Source: [Clostridium] aerotolerans DSM 5434 (GTDB lineage: Bacteria > Bacillota > Clostridia > Lachnospirales > Lachnospiraceae). Taken from it: a stretch of 64,000 nt of DNA. The notes below the pieces were generated by a model that saw nothing but the letters and a program-made list of their open reading frames with translations, ran no database searches and had not been told where the DNA came from. A program made the position numbers and the translations under genes. The stretch is taken from NCBI RefSeq assembly GCF_000687555.1, contig NZ_JHWJ01000002.1:124001-188000 (forward strand), written 5' to 3'. This document shows positions 34,948-45,443 of this stretch, piece after piece. The first letter of the stretch is position 1, and every line of letters begins with the position of its first letter.

Positions 34948-36342
34948 CTAGATCAATATATACTTTAGAACAAACAGAACCGCCAGAATATACATCAGGG
35001 TACTGATCTTCTTCTCTTTGCTCTTTCCTGTAACAACATTAATGATGACATAGGAAATGACTCCCATGGAGATACCTTCAGAAATGCTGTACATAAACGG
35101 CATGGCAACGATGGTAATATAAGCTGGAATCGCCTCTGTAAAATCATTGAAATCAATCTTTACAATGGAAGTCAGCATTAAGAATCCTACCACGACCAGA
35201 GCCGGTGCCGTCGCAAAGGACGGAATCGCCAGGAAGATGGGAGATAAAAACAGGGATAGTCCAAACAAAATACTGGCTACGACTGCTGTAAGTCCTGTTC
35301 TTCCGCCTTCTGCCACACCTGCTGCACTTTCAACGAATGCAACCACTGTGGAGGTTCCAAATACAGCACCTGCGGTTGTTGCAATGGCATCTGATAAGAG
35401 AGAGCCTTTGACGTTAGGAAGTCTTCCGTCCTTATCAAGCATGTTCGCTTTTGATGCAACTCCAATGAGAGTTCCCAGGGTATCAAATAAATCAACGAAC
35501 AGGAATGCAAACATGACAACCAAAAAGTCCAGGGAAAATACTCTGGAAAAATCCATCTTCATAAAAGTAGGAGCCATGCTTTTAATTCCGAATCCAGCAC
35601 TTAAATCCGGGAATACACTGAACATGCCAAGCTCTGGATTTGGCTGATAGAGACCAGTCGCTTCACAGATCATTCCAAGAATCCAGGTAAATAAAATTCC
35701 CCATAACATGTTGCCCTTTACATTCTTAATTACTAGTATCGATGTAACAAGAATACCGATGATTGCAAGTAAAACAGTAATACCAACGGTATGGAAGGTT
35801 CCATCTGTAAAAGAATGTTTAAATGAATAAAAGGAAACAAGAGTGGAGCTGTCTACAACAATTTTAGCATTCTGCATTCCGATAAATGCAATAAACAGAC
35901 CGATTCCTACAGAAACCGCATGCTTTAAATTGATTGGGATCGCATTAAAGATTCCTTCTCTGACACTCGTAAGAGAAAGAACGATAAAGAGCAGACCTTC
36001 AATGAATACGGCTGCCAGGGCCATCTGCCAGGTATATCCCATGTTGAGTACTACGGTGTAAGCAAAAAAGGCATTCAGTCCCATACCCGGAGCCAGTACA
36101 AACGGATAGTTTGCAAGCCAGGCCATCAAAAGTGTTCCCACCAGGGATGCCAGTGCAGTTGCTGTAAATACAGCACCGCTGTCCATTCCAGCTGCACTTA
36201 AGATGCTGGGGTTTACTGCGAGAATGTAAGCAGTTGTCATAAACGTGGTAATACCAGCCACCACCTCAGTTTTTACATCCGTGTGGTTTTGTGACAAGTG
36301 GAATGTCTTATCTAAAAAACTTCCCCTATCTTTCGTTGCCAT
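34948..36342 (-). CDS. AzgA/PbuG-type purine (guanine/hypoxanthine) permease
   Basis: 464 residues with about 12-13 membrane helices. Family marks near the start: GITTFMTTAYILAVNPSILS and GMDSGAVFTATALAS, then APGMGLNAFFAYTVV, and later TSTVVAFVESAAGVAEGGRTG, all typical of the NCS2/AzgA branch. It follows guanine deaminase by about 30 bases on the same strand, so both probably read from the riboswitch-controlled promoter at 37921-37950. It imports purine bases. Confidence 0.92.
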   Translation of the reverse strand: MATKDRGSFLDKTFHLSQNHTDVKTEVVAGITTFMTTAYILAVNPSILSAAGMDSGAVFTATALASLVGTLLMAWLANYPFVLAPGMGLNAFFAYTVVLNMGYTWQMALAAVFIEGLLFIVLSLTSVREGIFNAIPINLKHAVSVGIGLFIAFIGMQNAKIVVDSSTLVSFYSFKHSFTDGTFHTVGITVLLAIIGILVTSILVIKNVKGNMLWGILFTWILGMICEATGLYQPNPELGMFSVFPDLSAGFGIKSMAPTFMKMDFSRVFSLDFLVVMFAFLFVDLFDTLGTLIGVASKANMLDKDGRLPNVKGSLLSDAIATTAGAVFGTSTVVAFVESAAGVAEGGRTGLTAVVASILFGLSLFLSPIFLAIPSFATAPALVVVGFLMLTSIVKIDFNDFTEAIPAYITIVAMPFMYSISEGISMGVISYVIINVVTGKSKEKKISTLMYILAVLFVLKYILI

Positions 36343-36372
36343 GTTCGTACCTCCTGATGCCGGAACCTACCT

Positions 36373-37650
36373 TTAAAAGATCCGGCTTCCTTCTGTAAAT
36401 TTTCCTTTAATATGCCTGTCATCAGACAGGTAAATAAAACGTTCCAGCCTTTCTTTTAAGGAAAGTGGCTGTGGATGAGGCAGATCGCTGTCATCCAGTA
36501 TCAGAGCATCAAACTCATAGCCTTTTAAAAAGCTTCCAACCTTTCCAAAGAAAGCTCCTCCGCCTAAGGTACCCATGTAAAATGCCTCCTCCATAGTTAC
36601 CGGCTTTAAGCTTTCATCAAGAAGGCGCCACCTTAATTTAGATACGGAAACAGCATCTACCATGGCACGGAATATGGATTCTCCACTGCCTCCAGCCACA
36701 TCAGTTCCAAGACCAATGTTCATCTTACGCTCCAGATAAGTTCTCACTGGCGCAATTCCAGAGGACAAATTGGTATTGGACTGAGGACAATGGGCAATAA
36801 AGACTCCCTGTTCCTCCATTAGGTCTATCTCCTCATGGGTAGAATAAACGCAATGTGCCATAACGGTCTTAGCAGGTTTGCCAAACAGACCAAACTGGTC
36901 GTAGGCATCTCCGTAAAACCTTGAAGTGGGACAAAGCTCCTTCACCCAATGAATCTCACTTTTATTTTCCGACAGATGTGACTGAACCGGTATCCTGTAC
37001 TTCTTCTGTATCCTTGACAGGCGTTCCATCAACTCATCCGTGCAGCATGGAATAAACCTGGGCGTAAGTATGGGGGTCACATTGTCGTATTTCGACATGA
37101 CAGACTCCAGCCACTCTATGGTATCCCGTTCCGACTCTTTGGGACTTTTTTCGCAATAATAATCAGGAGAATTCCTGTCCATATTCACCTTTCCCACCAT
37201 CGTCTTTAACCCGGTCTCTTCCATAAGATCCATTAAAAGCTCCGTGGCCGGACGGTGTATGGTGGCAAAAATGCAGGCTCTTGTCGTTGCACTTTTCTTC
37301 ATTGTATCGGCAAAAATCTGATAGGCTTTTTTCGCATAATCCAGATCCTTGTACTTGGCTTCTTCCGGAAACGTGTTGGTATTCAGCCAGTCCAAAAGCT
37401 CCAGATCCATATTAAGCCCGCGGAATGAAAACTGGGGGGCGTGAATGTGAAGGTCCACAAGACCGGGAATGATAAGCATATCTCCCCAGTCCGTAAGGGG
37501 AAGGGCTTTAAACTGCTCTGGCAGCTCTTTATAAACACCTTCTGTTTTTCCTTCCAGACATACCAAATACCCTTGTTCCATTGTCCGTAACAGATGGATA
37601 TCCTCACTGTAGCATATGTTTCCTTTTAAGACAAAATTTTTTTGTTCAGC
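36373..37650 (-). CDS. guaD: guanine deaminase
   Basis: 425 residues from MAEQKNFVLKG, preceded by GCAGGAGG; the frame is open further upstream but that part overlaps the leader RNA. Amidohydrolase metal motifs: VDLHIHAPQF, HLSEN, HCVYSTHEEID, HCPQSNTNLSSG and GLGTDVAGG. It converts guanine to xanthine and ammonia in the cytoplasm. With the permease and riboswitch it forms a guanine uptake and breakdown unit. Confidence 0.93.
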   Translation of the reverse strand, partial: AEQKNFVLKGNICYSEDIHLLRTMEQGYLVCLEGKTEGVYKELPEQFKALPLTDWGDMLIIPGLVDLHIHAPQFSFRGLNMDLELLDWLNTNTFPEEAKYKDLDYAKKAYQIFADTMKKSATTRACIFATIHRPATELLMDLMEETGLKTMVGKVNMDRNSPDYYCEKSPKESERDTIEWLESVMSKYDNVTPILTPRFIPCCTDELMERLSRIQKKYRIPVQSHLSENKSEIHWVKELCPTSRFYGDAYDQFGLFGKPAKTVMAHCVYSTHEEIDLMEEQGVFIAHCPQSNTNLSSGIAPVRTYLERKMNIGLGTDVAGGSGESIFRAMVDAVSVSKLRWRLLDESLKPVTMEEAFYMGTLGGGAFFGKVGSFLKGYEFDALILDDSDLPHPQPLSLKERLERFIYLSDDRHIKGKFTEGSRIF

Positions 37651-37807
37651 CATAAAACCTCCTGCTCTGCTATCCATAAAATACAATACGGCAGTTTCCA
37701 TTGCAGCGTGTTTGTTCCATGCGCAATAAAAAACCACCGTTTTTCTCTATCCTCCTGCGCACGCACCACAAATCACAGCCAACAAGGGCTGTGCCGTAAT
37801 CCATGCG

Positions 37808-37878
37808 AAAACTTATAGACAACTATTCCGGTAGCTGGTAGAAACACTCAACCAATTATGAGCATATATAAGCTTCAT
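37808..37878 (-). ncRNA. purine riboswitch aptamer (guanine-type, diverged)
   Basis: On the minus strand P1 pairs AAGCUUAUA with UAUAAGUUU. The J2/3 core GUUUCUAC is intact, P3 pairs CAGCUA with UAGUUG, and the L2 (UUGG) and L3 (ACCGGAA) loops keep the GG/CC kissing contact. Position 74 is C, so guanine/hypoxanthine is expected rather than adenine. Unusual points: P2 is short, L3 is one base short, and positions 24 and 73 are both U where A is usual. It sits about 155 bases before guaD. A CACAGCC/GGCTGTG hairpin follows at about 37778-37797; I could not settle whether control is by termination or translation. Confidence 0.88.
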
Positions 37879-37920
37879 TGATACTGTAACCAATTAAATT
37901 TTGTGATCTCTGACAGGTGA

Positions 37921-37950
37921 ACTATAACATATTGTAAAACTATTTGTCAA
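37921..37950 (-). promoter_or_regulatory. sigma-A promoter of the riboswitch-guaD unit
   Basis: TTGACA, 18-base spacer, TATAGT on the minus strand, about 45 bases before the aptamer. Between this and the addA stop (37951-38168) I see only AT-rich sequence and a GCCGGT/ACCGGC stem near 38135-38157 that may end addBA transcription. Confidence 0.85.
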
Positions 37951-38168
37951 CGCTATTTTTATTCTTGTTCACTTCCTATATTATTGCTGATTCTTTATCC
38001 ATTATCAGCAATTATCTGTCAATTATTCCCTAGAAATTGCGTTTCATAATAATACTTCTATCCAAGATTCTCTGCCAGATTTTATACCCGCTTAAGTTAT
38101 GCCGGATTGCTGTTTCTTATTATACTGCTTTGCCGGTTTTTTATGCTTACCGGCAGAGAATCCTTCCT

Positions 38169-41100
38169 TTATGAACTGCTTACTATCACTTCTTTTTGCA
38201 GGGACAAGGAATAAATAACTGCTTCCTTTACCTTTTTCCCAGTCATCTGCTCCAGAGCCCGGGTATAATAATTAATCTGGACCTGATACCTGTTTTTTAA
38301 GATCTCTTCTTCTCCTTCTCTGATGCGGTCCGTTTTATAATCGATTAAAACCAGCCCGTCCTCTTCTTCCATATAAGCATCAATAATACCCTGGACCAAA
38401 ATAAGCTCATCCGAATCTCCAAGGTCCATTTCTCTTGCAGGAATCCCTATAACGAACTGTTGTTCTTTCTTTAATCTTCCTTCCTTTTGTGCCAGGGACA
38501 GCCGTTTTCCAAGAGGAGAGATTAAAAAGTTAAGAAGTATGGTTTCTGACAGAAGGGAAATGCTTTCCTCATCCATACGCTTTTCTCTACGAAAACCATG
38601 GATGGCCTCTGAAATCTCTTCCTTTGTATGCACCGCTCCAAAGTTAAGCAGCTCAAGCACACGGTGATAGGCCGTTCCACGGTAAGCACCTCTGACTGCA
38701 TCCCCCTCCCCTTCCTCTTTTAGGAACATGGGAATGGTAGGCAGAAACTCGCTTTCCTCCTCATCGAGAAACTGTCCCTGCTTTTTAAGCTCTGAAACTG
38801 ACAGCTTGGTATGAAGTCCTATTTCAGCCGCATGAGGGTATTGGTAGTGAAACGCTGCATGTAACTCCTTTTGAAGCTTCTCATCATAGATTTCTTCGGT
38901 ATTAAGGGAGAGCAGCCGCTCCTTGGTCAGTTTCTTTCCTGCCTGGCGCTCCACCTCCCGTCCCACCAGTTGAGTCACAGGCAATTCCTTTACAATCAGG
39001 CTGCCCGTATCCTGGCCTTCCTCCAAAAGAATGGCTGTATCCGAATACTTCCCGGAAAGACTCATTAGCATCCAGTCTAAATAAGAATCTGCAGTAGAGA
39101 GAATGGTAAATGGAATGGCTCCATCTACCCGAAAGACCTCCTGATACCGCTCCATCTTCTTTTCCAGATAACGGTCCAGTCCTGTCATGACCAGCTTTTC
39201 CTTGGCCCTGGTCATGGCAACATAGAGAACCCTAAGCTCTTCTCCCATGGCCCCAAGCTCTGTTTTCCGCCGTAAGACATGCTTTTTTAAGGTAGGGGCT
39301 TTGATTCGCCGCTCCAGATCCAGATAATCGGTTCCAATCCCAAGGTCGGGATCAATGAGTACTTTTCCGTATGCATCCTGTTTATTAAACTTTTTCCCCA
39401 TACCCGCTAAGAATACAACGGGAAATTCCAGTCCCTTGCTTTTATGGATGCTCATGACACGAACGGTATTGTCCTCTCCGGACAGGGAAGCCTCTCCAAA
39501 ATCCGTATCGTATTTTTTAAGATTTTCAATGTAACGGATGAAATGAAACAGTCCGGTGTAGCTGGTTTTTTCATAAGCAGATGCCTTTTCCACCAGCATG
39601 GCTAAATTGGCCCTTCTTACTTCTCCGGCTGGCATGGCTGAAACGTAATCATAGTAGCCCGTACCTTCGTATATATCATAGAGCAGCTCATGGATGGATA
39701 AATAGGCTGCCTTTGCACGATAGGTCGTCAGCATGTGAGATAATCGCTCCAGTTTCCTATATAAATGAGGATAAGCCATGTCCTCTGCTTCCTCATATTC
39801 CAAAAGGTACTGCTGCCAGGCTCCATAGATCCCCCGATCCTGTCCCTTTTTTGCCTTCTTTTTAAAGAGGGCGGTCATGTGGGCCATCTCTTCGTCTGTT
39901 ACCTCACAGACAGGGGATTTTAACACGGCTGCCAGAGGGATATCCTGCATAGGGTTATCTATGATATTAAGAAGGGAAAGTATCACCTCCACCTCAATGG
40001 CAGTAAAATAACCGGTTTTTCTTTCCGCATAAGCTGGAATTCCCTCGTTCATCAATACGTTTACGAAATCCTCTGCCCAGCCGCTTAAGCTTCTTAGCAA
40101 AATGACCATGTCTCCATACTGCGCCGTCCGATAACCACCCCCGCCGCCTAAATTCTTATCAAAGACCATAAGCCCGGTTTCCGGATGAACGAATTCGCGA
40201 ATCCTGGCAGCGATAGCCTTTGCCTCCAATTCCCGGCTGGTAAACTCTCCGCCATCCTCATCAAGCTTCTTTAAGAGATCGCCTTCCGCATGAATCATCA
40301 TAAGCTCCGGCTTTTCTCCTATCCTGCCTTCCCTTTCCGGGTAAAAGGCTCCGGGGTGAAGAGCGGTATCTCTGGTATAACGAATATTTCCCAGATTCTT
40401 TGTCATAATCTGGTAAAACACTTCATTGATTCCGGTAAGAACCTCATTTCTGCTTCGGAAATTCTGATGAAGCTCTATTTTCTGGTATAATCCCTCTTCC
40501 TTTTGGTAGGACTCGTATTTATCCAGAAAGAGCTGAGGTCTTGCCAGACGGAACTGATAGATGCTCTGCTTCACATCTCCTACCATAAACACATTGGGCG
40601 TGCCGAACCGCTCCCTTGATATACTGGTGATTAAAGCCTCCTGAACATCGTTGCTGTCCTGGTATTCGTCCACCAAAATCTCAACGAACTGCTTGCTTAA
40701 CTCATCGGCTGCATCGGATGGAATTCTCTCATTCCCCTCCTGCTTTAACAGGATTTCAAGGGCATAATGCTCTAGGTCATTAAAATCCACCAGATTCTTC
40801 TCCCGCTTTTTCTCCTGATACCTTCTGGCATATTCTAGAGCAAGATCAAGGAGCATGGATACGGCTTCTCTGGTTCCCTTTATGTCTGAGAGAACTTCAT
40901 CCGGGGACTCAAAGCAGTAAAGATCAGAAAGCTTTGAAACCGCCTTTTTCACACGGTCCCTGATTCCTGTTACATAAGCCTTTTTCTCAGGATCAATGTC
41001 TTTTTTCCGAATGGAGGCCAGACGGTCAAAGGAGACCTCCTTTAACTCCCTGTTAAATGCCTCATAATTTACTGCGTCCAAAAGCCGTTTTAACAGGCGC

Positions 41101-41864
41101 CTATCACTGATCATCATAGGAAGATAAGCCTCCGGCCCATTTTCTTCCTCACACACCTCTGCGGCTCGTTCTATCTGGCTTATTAATTCAGAAATCTGAA
41201 GGTTCACATCATGCATGAGAAATCTCATCCATTCCGTTTCCATCATTCCTTCCATGTCATCAGCCAAAAGCTCTGCCCGACAGCGGTCAATCCATTCCCC
41301 CGGCCACGGATTGCTTTGGGAAAAGGTATAAACCTGCATGATATAATCTTCAATGCCGTAATCCGTCTTTCCAGTGGCATAGGTCTCCACAAACTGTTCA
41401 AAACGAGGGTCTGCTGCCTCATAAAAATCTTCCAGCATCTCCTTCATCACATCTGCCCGAAGGAGAATAAGCTCCCCTTCATCTCCCACCCGGAAAGCAG
41501 GATCAATGTCCAGCTTGTTGTAATGCTCTCTTATAAGTCCAAGACAAAAGCTGTCAATGGTCGTAATCTGAGCATAAGGAATCATGGCAGCCTGTATCTG
41601 CAGATGAGTGTTGTCCGGGTGCTCCATAAGCTTTTCATCTACCGCTTTTAAGACACGTTCCCGCATCTCATCTGCCGCTGCCTTTGTAAAGGTCATGACT
41701 AAAAGCTGATCGATTTTTAAAGGCTCTTCCCCTTCTGTGATCATACGGATAATTCGTTCCACCAAAACGGCTGTCTTACCGCTTCCTGCTGCCGCTGAGA
41801 CAAGAAGATTCCTGTTTCTGCTTTCAATGACCGCTTTTTGCTCATCCGTCCAGCTGATCGCCAT
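38169..41864 (-). CDS. addA: AddA, ATP-dependent helicase/nuclease subunit A
   Basis: 1231 residues from MAISWTDEQ, chosen because AAAAGGAGG precedes that ATG. UvrD-like helicase with Walker A (SAAAGSGKTAVLVERI), Walker B (EILVDEYQDSND), motif III onward (VGDVKQSIYQFR) and VRVMSIHKSKGLEFPVVF. C-terminal RecB-like nuclease with EEDGLVLIDYKTDR. With AddB it resects double-strand breaks up to Chi-like sites for RecA. It overlaps the end of addB by about 23 bases. Length is normal. Confidence 0.96.
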   Translation of the reverse strand: MAISWTDEQKAVIESRNRNLLVSAAAGSGKTAVLVERIIRMITEGEEPLKIDQLLVMTFTKAAADEMRERVLKAVDEKLMEHPDNTHLQIQAAMIPYAQITTIDSFCLGLIREHYNKLDIDPAFRVGDEGELILLRADVMKEMLEDFYEAADPRFEQFVETYATGKTDYGIEDYIMQVYTFSQSNPWPGEWIDRCRAELLADDMEGMMETEWMRFLMHDVNLQISELISQIERAAEVCEEENGPEAYLPMMISDRRLLKRLLDAVNYEAFNRELKEVSFDRLASIRKKDIDPEKKAYVTGIRDRVKKAVSKLSDLYCFESPDEVLSDIKGTREAVSMLLDLALEYARRYQEKKREKNLVDFNDLEHYALEILLKQEGNERIPSDAADELSKQFVEILVDEYQDSNDVQEALITSISRERFGTPNVFMVGDVKQSIYQFRLARPQLFLDKYESYQKEEGLYQKIELHQNFRSRNEVLTGINEVFYQIMTKNLGNIRYTRDTALHPGAFYPEREGRIGEKPELMMIHAEGDLLKKLDEDGGEFTSRELEAKAIAARIREFVHPETGLMVFDKNLGGGGGYRTAQYGDMVILLRSLSGWAEDFVNVLMNEGIPAYAERKTGYFTAIEVEVILSLLNIIDNPMQDIPLAAVLKSPVCEVTDEEMAHMTALFKKKAKKGQDRGIYGAWQQYLLEYEEAEDMAYPHLYRKLERLSHMLTTYRAKAAYLSIHELLYDIYEGTGYYDYVSAMPAGEVRRANLAMLVEKASAYEKTSYTGLFHFIRYIENLKKYDTDFGEASLSGEDNTVRVMSIHKSKGLEFPVVFLAGMGKKFNKQDAYGKVLIDPDLGIGTDYLDLERRIKAPTLKKHVLRRKTELGAMGEELRVLYVAMTRAKEKLVMTGLDRYLEKKMERYQEVFRVDGAIPFTILSTADSYLDWMLMSLSGKYSDTAILLEEGQDTGSLIVKELPVTQLVGREVERQAGKKLTKERLLSLNTEEIYDEKLQKELHAAFHYQYPHAAEIGLHTKLSVSELKKQGQFLDEEESEFLPTIPMFLKEEGEGDAVRGAYRGTAYHRVLELLNFGAVHTKEEISEAIHGFRREKRMDEESISLLSETILLNFLISPLGKRLSLAQKEGRLKKEQQFVIGIPAREMDLGDSDELILVQGIIDAYMEEEDGLVLIDYKTDRIREGEEEILKNRYQVQINYYTRALEQMTGKKVKEAVIYSLSLQKEVIVSSS

Positions 41865-44800
41865 CGTCCTTAGCCTCCTTTTCGCCTTCAATAACCGGCC
41901 ATATTTCTTCTGATTTCAGTGCCTTAAACTTGCGGTAGCCATATCCTTCCGTCTTTAGGTCAAAGCCACAGACAGCATGATAAGGACAGTAATCGCAGGC
42001 ACTTCTGTTTCCCTGCTTATAAGGCTTTACATCAATGACACCGTCTAAAATCTCCTGACCCTCTGTTTTCAGCTTCTCCTGCACGAACTGGCGGAGAGCT
42101 TTGAACCGGTTCCCCCCGGCAACTGAGGACCTTGCTTCCTGTATGATGCCATTTTTCATGGCAACGGGTATGACATCAGACTCTGTCTCAATCTCCCGGT
42201 CCAGATGGGAAATGGAGTTTAATTCCGTGTTGACAAGACCGTTCATGCGTAGCTGCTTTAACATCCTTTGGTCTATCTGAGAGTCTGTCATATTACCTTC
42301 CTTGTCCACCACAGGATCGCCGATGTTATAATAGAAGATTCCCGCAGGAATTACCTGTTTTTCCGGTCTGTGCCTCTCCTCCATTTCAAGTGCCGCATCC
42401 ATATAGACTACAAGCTGGAGCTGCAATCCATAGAACAGAGAAGTTAAGTCAAAGGCCGTGCTGCCTGATTTATAATCGATGATCTTTACATACACTGCGT
42501 CATCGTCCTCACAAAGATCCAGCCGGTCAATTCTTCCCCGCAGGTGGATGGCTTCCTCTCCGGAGAGGGGAATGCGCATAGCCTTTAGATGATCGGAGGC
42601 AGAAAAAGATACTTCAAATCCAACGGGGACAAAGTCACCTTTCTTTAGCTGTTCGGTCAATGCCCACATGGTTCGGTCCGTAATCCGCTCTACCTTTCCC
42701 GCCAGATAAGCATTTCTGGCTGAACTTTTAAGAATGGTATTTCCGTATTCACTGGTCACGAGAGAAACACATTCATGAACCAGTGCTTTTCGCTCCTCCT
42801 CGGACAATGTCTTAAAATCCTTTCCTTCCTCCTTGATCTTCTGAAAGCATAAATCAATGGAATCATGAAACAGATTTCCAATATCCATAGCTGCCAGCTC
42901 ATACTCCTGCCGCTCCATTAACTCCAGACCGTAATTTAAGAAATGAGCATAAGCGCAGGAAGCATACTGCTCCATTCTAGTGACACTTCCGCTGATGACC
43001 GAGCCGTAAAGAGCTCTGGCTGCCACCTTTCCGATTCCCTTTTCCTCGTAAGTATAAAAGGCGGCATCTAAAAGCTTTTTCCCTTCCTCACTGTAACGGT
43101 CCGATAAAAGAAATGCCTTAAAAAGCTCCAGGAACCGGTCGTTCTCTCCATTCATCCGGTATTCCCGAAGTCCATGGAGGAGAGAATCCTTTGCCTCTCT
43201 CATGGACAGAGGAACCTGGTCCTTTTGAGGTATGGATTCTGTCAGCCCCGGGAACAGCTTTTTCAGCTCTCCAATGAGAGTGGACGGGCGAAGGCTCTTT
43301 CCTGATCCATCCATGGCGGAATAAGATAAGCAAAGCTCCTGCTCCGGCTTTGTGAGGGCCAGATAAAGATAAAATCTCTGTCGAAAGCCCTCTTCCTTGC
43401 TTGTGGGTGCCAGCTCAATAGCCTGTGTTCCTAAAAATTCTCTCTCCCTGTCCGTAAACAGGCTGCTCTTTTCCTTTTTTACCGGTACGATTCCATCATT
43501 GACTCCCACAAAAAAGAGTATCTTTACATGGTCAAGCCTTGTTCTGGTAATATCTCCTACCACCACCCGGTCCACGGATGCCGGAATCAGTCCCACTTTT
43601 ATTTCAGAAAAACCGGCATCCAGGATTTCTCCATACTCTTTCCCGCTTACGTGTTCTTCTCCTAAAAGTCCTGCCAGACGGTCAAATAAATCCATGACTA
43701 GGCCATAGACCTGACTGTATTCCTTTGCAAGTATCATTTCTCCCATATCCTTAAACCTGGTTTCATAGGCGAGGAGTTTTTCTTCGATTCCAAGCTCCAT
43801 TAAAAGCTCTGTAACTGCTGCTGTCATGGTTTTTACGGTGGAATCTTCCTTTCGAAATGCCTCTCTGAGACCTCGTAAGGGGGCAATAATCCTTTCCCGG
43901 AATTCATTTATTTCCTCCAGATTAAGCTCCTTGGCTCCCCGGTACCAGCCTTCCCATGTGGAATCCCATTTTTTAAAGCCGCGAATCCCCATGGCAATGA
44001 CATAATTCTCCAGCCGGTCCGTCTTTTCCTTCTCCTCATCTGAAACGATGAGAGCGGTTCTTACATAGCGGAACACGGATTCATACGTAAAATCCTTTTG
44101 TATCATCTGGGTGGCCGCCCGGATTAGCTCAACCATGGGATTTTTTAAAATGCTTTTTTTATCATCCAGAAAGAACGGAATGCCATTTACCTGAAACTGA
44201 TGAATAATCTCATTGGCATAGCTTCCTAAATCTCCCGTTATCACCGCCATATCCCGATAACGGAGTCCCCTGGTCCGTATGGCTTCTTCCATGGAATGGA
44301 TCACAAATAAAATCTCTTCGGCTGGATTTAACGCTTTTACCAAACGAATGGATGTAAAGTCCTTTGATACCTTCCCCTTATAACGGTATAGATTCTGCTC
44401 CAGAAAATCCAGAGAATTTTCCGTGTTCTCTCCCGCCTGACGGTAACGGACGGCAGGGTGCTCCATGATCAAGATATCCTTTTCTCTTACGGTATTCTCT
44501 TCCTCTGCCAGATCATTTAACTTCCATATCATCTGTCGGCTCATGTAAAACAGCTCCTGAACGCCGGTCCGCCTGCTCATGTTCTCCTGGGGATCAATGG
44601 TCACGGTGACAATGACCTTTTTGCAAAAACGAAGGAACAGACCTAGAATCCGGTACTGGACCGGAGTAAATCCGGTGTAGCCGTCAAGAGTGATAACACT
44701 GTTTTTGATTAACTCTGACTGAGGCAGTACACGGCAGAATACATCAAGGATCTCTTCCGTGGTGATATACTTGTCCTTAATATAATCCTTAAAGCCCTGG

Positions 44801-45285
44801 TACATCACGGAGATGTCAAACAGCTTCTGTTTCAGCATAGGACTCATGGACTGTGGCAGCTCTTCTTTTAACATATCAGGGGTGACTCCGTACTGATACA
44901 TCTCAGAAAGCATGGATTTTAACTGGGAGATAAATCCGTTCTTTGACAGATGCTCTTTATAAAGCACCAGCTCTTTTTTCTTTCCGGCGGCGACCTTTCT
45001 TAAGACCATGGATTTTCCCATGTCGTCAAGGACCTGGGGATTTTCAATGGCAAGCTCTTCAAAAATTCGGTAAGCCAAACGGTTAAAGCTGACAATATCT
45101 ATATTCATAACACCATGACGGGGGTGAAGGGTAACAATCTCCTTCTGTGTCTGCATGGTGAACTGTTCTGGTACGATGGCAATATATCTGGTATCCGGAT
45201 CCTCTATGGACATGCGGATAAGCTCTGTATAAAGGCGGTAGGTCTTTCCTGACCCTGACCCGCCTAAAATAAATTGAAGGGACAT
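41842..45285 (-). CDS. addB: AddB, ATP-dependent nuclease subunit B
   Basis: 1147 residues. N-terminal Walker A (FILGGSGSGKTYRLY), degenerate helicase body, C-terminal RecB-type nuclease (LRGRIDRLD, VKIIDYKSG) and the four-cysteine iron-sulphur site made by MEQYASCAYAHF and RSACDYCPYHAVCGFD. Partner of AddA. AAGGAG before the ATG. First gene of the addBA operon. Confidence 0.95.
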   Translation of the reverse strand: MSLQFILGGSGSGKTYRLYTELIRMSIEDPDTRYIAIVPEQFTMQTQKEIVTLHPRHGVMNIDIVSFNRLAYRIFEELAIENPQVLDDMGKSMVLRKVAAGKKKELVLYKEHLSKNGFISQLKSMLSEMYQYGVTPDMLKEELPQSMSPMLKQKLFDISVMYQGFKDYIKDKYITTEEILDVFCRVLPQSELIKNSVITLDGYTGFTPVQYRILGLFLRFCKKVIVTVTIDPQENMSRRTGVQELFYMSRQMIWKLNDLAEEENTVREKDILIMEHPAVRYRQAGENTENSLDFLEQNLYRYKGKVSKDFTSIRLVKALNPAEEILFVIHSMEEAIRTRGLRYRDMAVITGDLGSYANEIIHQFQVNGIPFFLDDKKSILKNPMVELIRAATQMIQKDFTYESVFRYVRTALIVSDEEKEKTDRLENYVIAMGIRGFKKWDSTWEGWYRGAKELNLEEINEFRERIIAPLRGLREAFRKEDSTVKTMTAAVTELLMELGIEEKLLAYETRFKDMGEMILAKEYSQVYGLVMDLFDRLAGLLGEEHVSGKEYGEILDAGFSEIKVGLIPASVDRVVVGDITRTRLDHVKILFFVGVNDGIVPVKKEKSSLFTDREREFLGTQAIELAPTSKEEGFRQRFYLYLALTKPEQELCLSYSAMDGSGKSLRPSTLIGELKKLFPGLTESIPQKDQVPLSMREAKDSLLHGLREYRMNGENDRFLELFKAFLLSDRYSEEGKKLLDAAFYTYEEKGIGKVAARALYGSVISGSVTRMEQYASCAYAHFLNYGLELMERQEYELAAMDIGNLFHDSIDLCFQKIKEEGKDFKTLSEEERKALVHECVSLVTSEYGNTILKSSARNAYLAGKVERITDRTMWALTEQLKKGDFVPVGFEVSFSASDHLKAMRIPLSGEEAIHLRGRIDRLDLCEDDDAVYVKIIDYKSGSTAFDLTSLFYGLQLQLVVYMDAALEMEERHRPEKQVIPAGIFYYNIGDPVVDKEGNMTDSQIDQRMLKQLRMNGLVNTELNSISHLDREIETESDVIPVAMKNGIIQEARSSVAGGNRFKALRQFVQEKLKTEGQEILDGVIDVKPYKQGNRSACDYCPYHAVCGFDLKTEGYGYRKFKALKSEEIWPVIEGEKEAKDDGDQLDG

Positions 45286-45345
45286 CGTCTTTTTGTCTCC
45301 TTTTTCTAATCATTCCTATGAAAACAAAACACTTGTTTGCTTATC

Positions 45346-45374
45346 ATCTTAACATAGTTTTCCCCTTACAACAA
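45346..45374 (-). promoter_or_regulatory. probable addBA promoter
   Basis: TTGTTG, 17-base spacer, TAAGAT on the minus strand, about 60 bases before the addB start. Confidence 0.5.
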
Positions 45375-45443
45375 TCAAATCTTAGGCATGAAACACAAAT
45401 CAAAATAATAGACTATAACAAAACTGTACGGAGGGCTTTTTAT

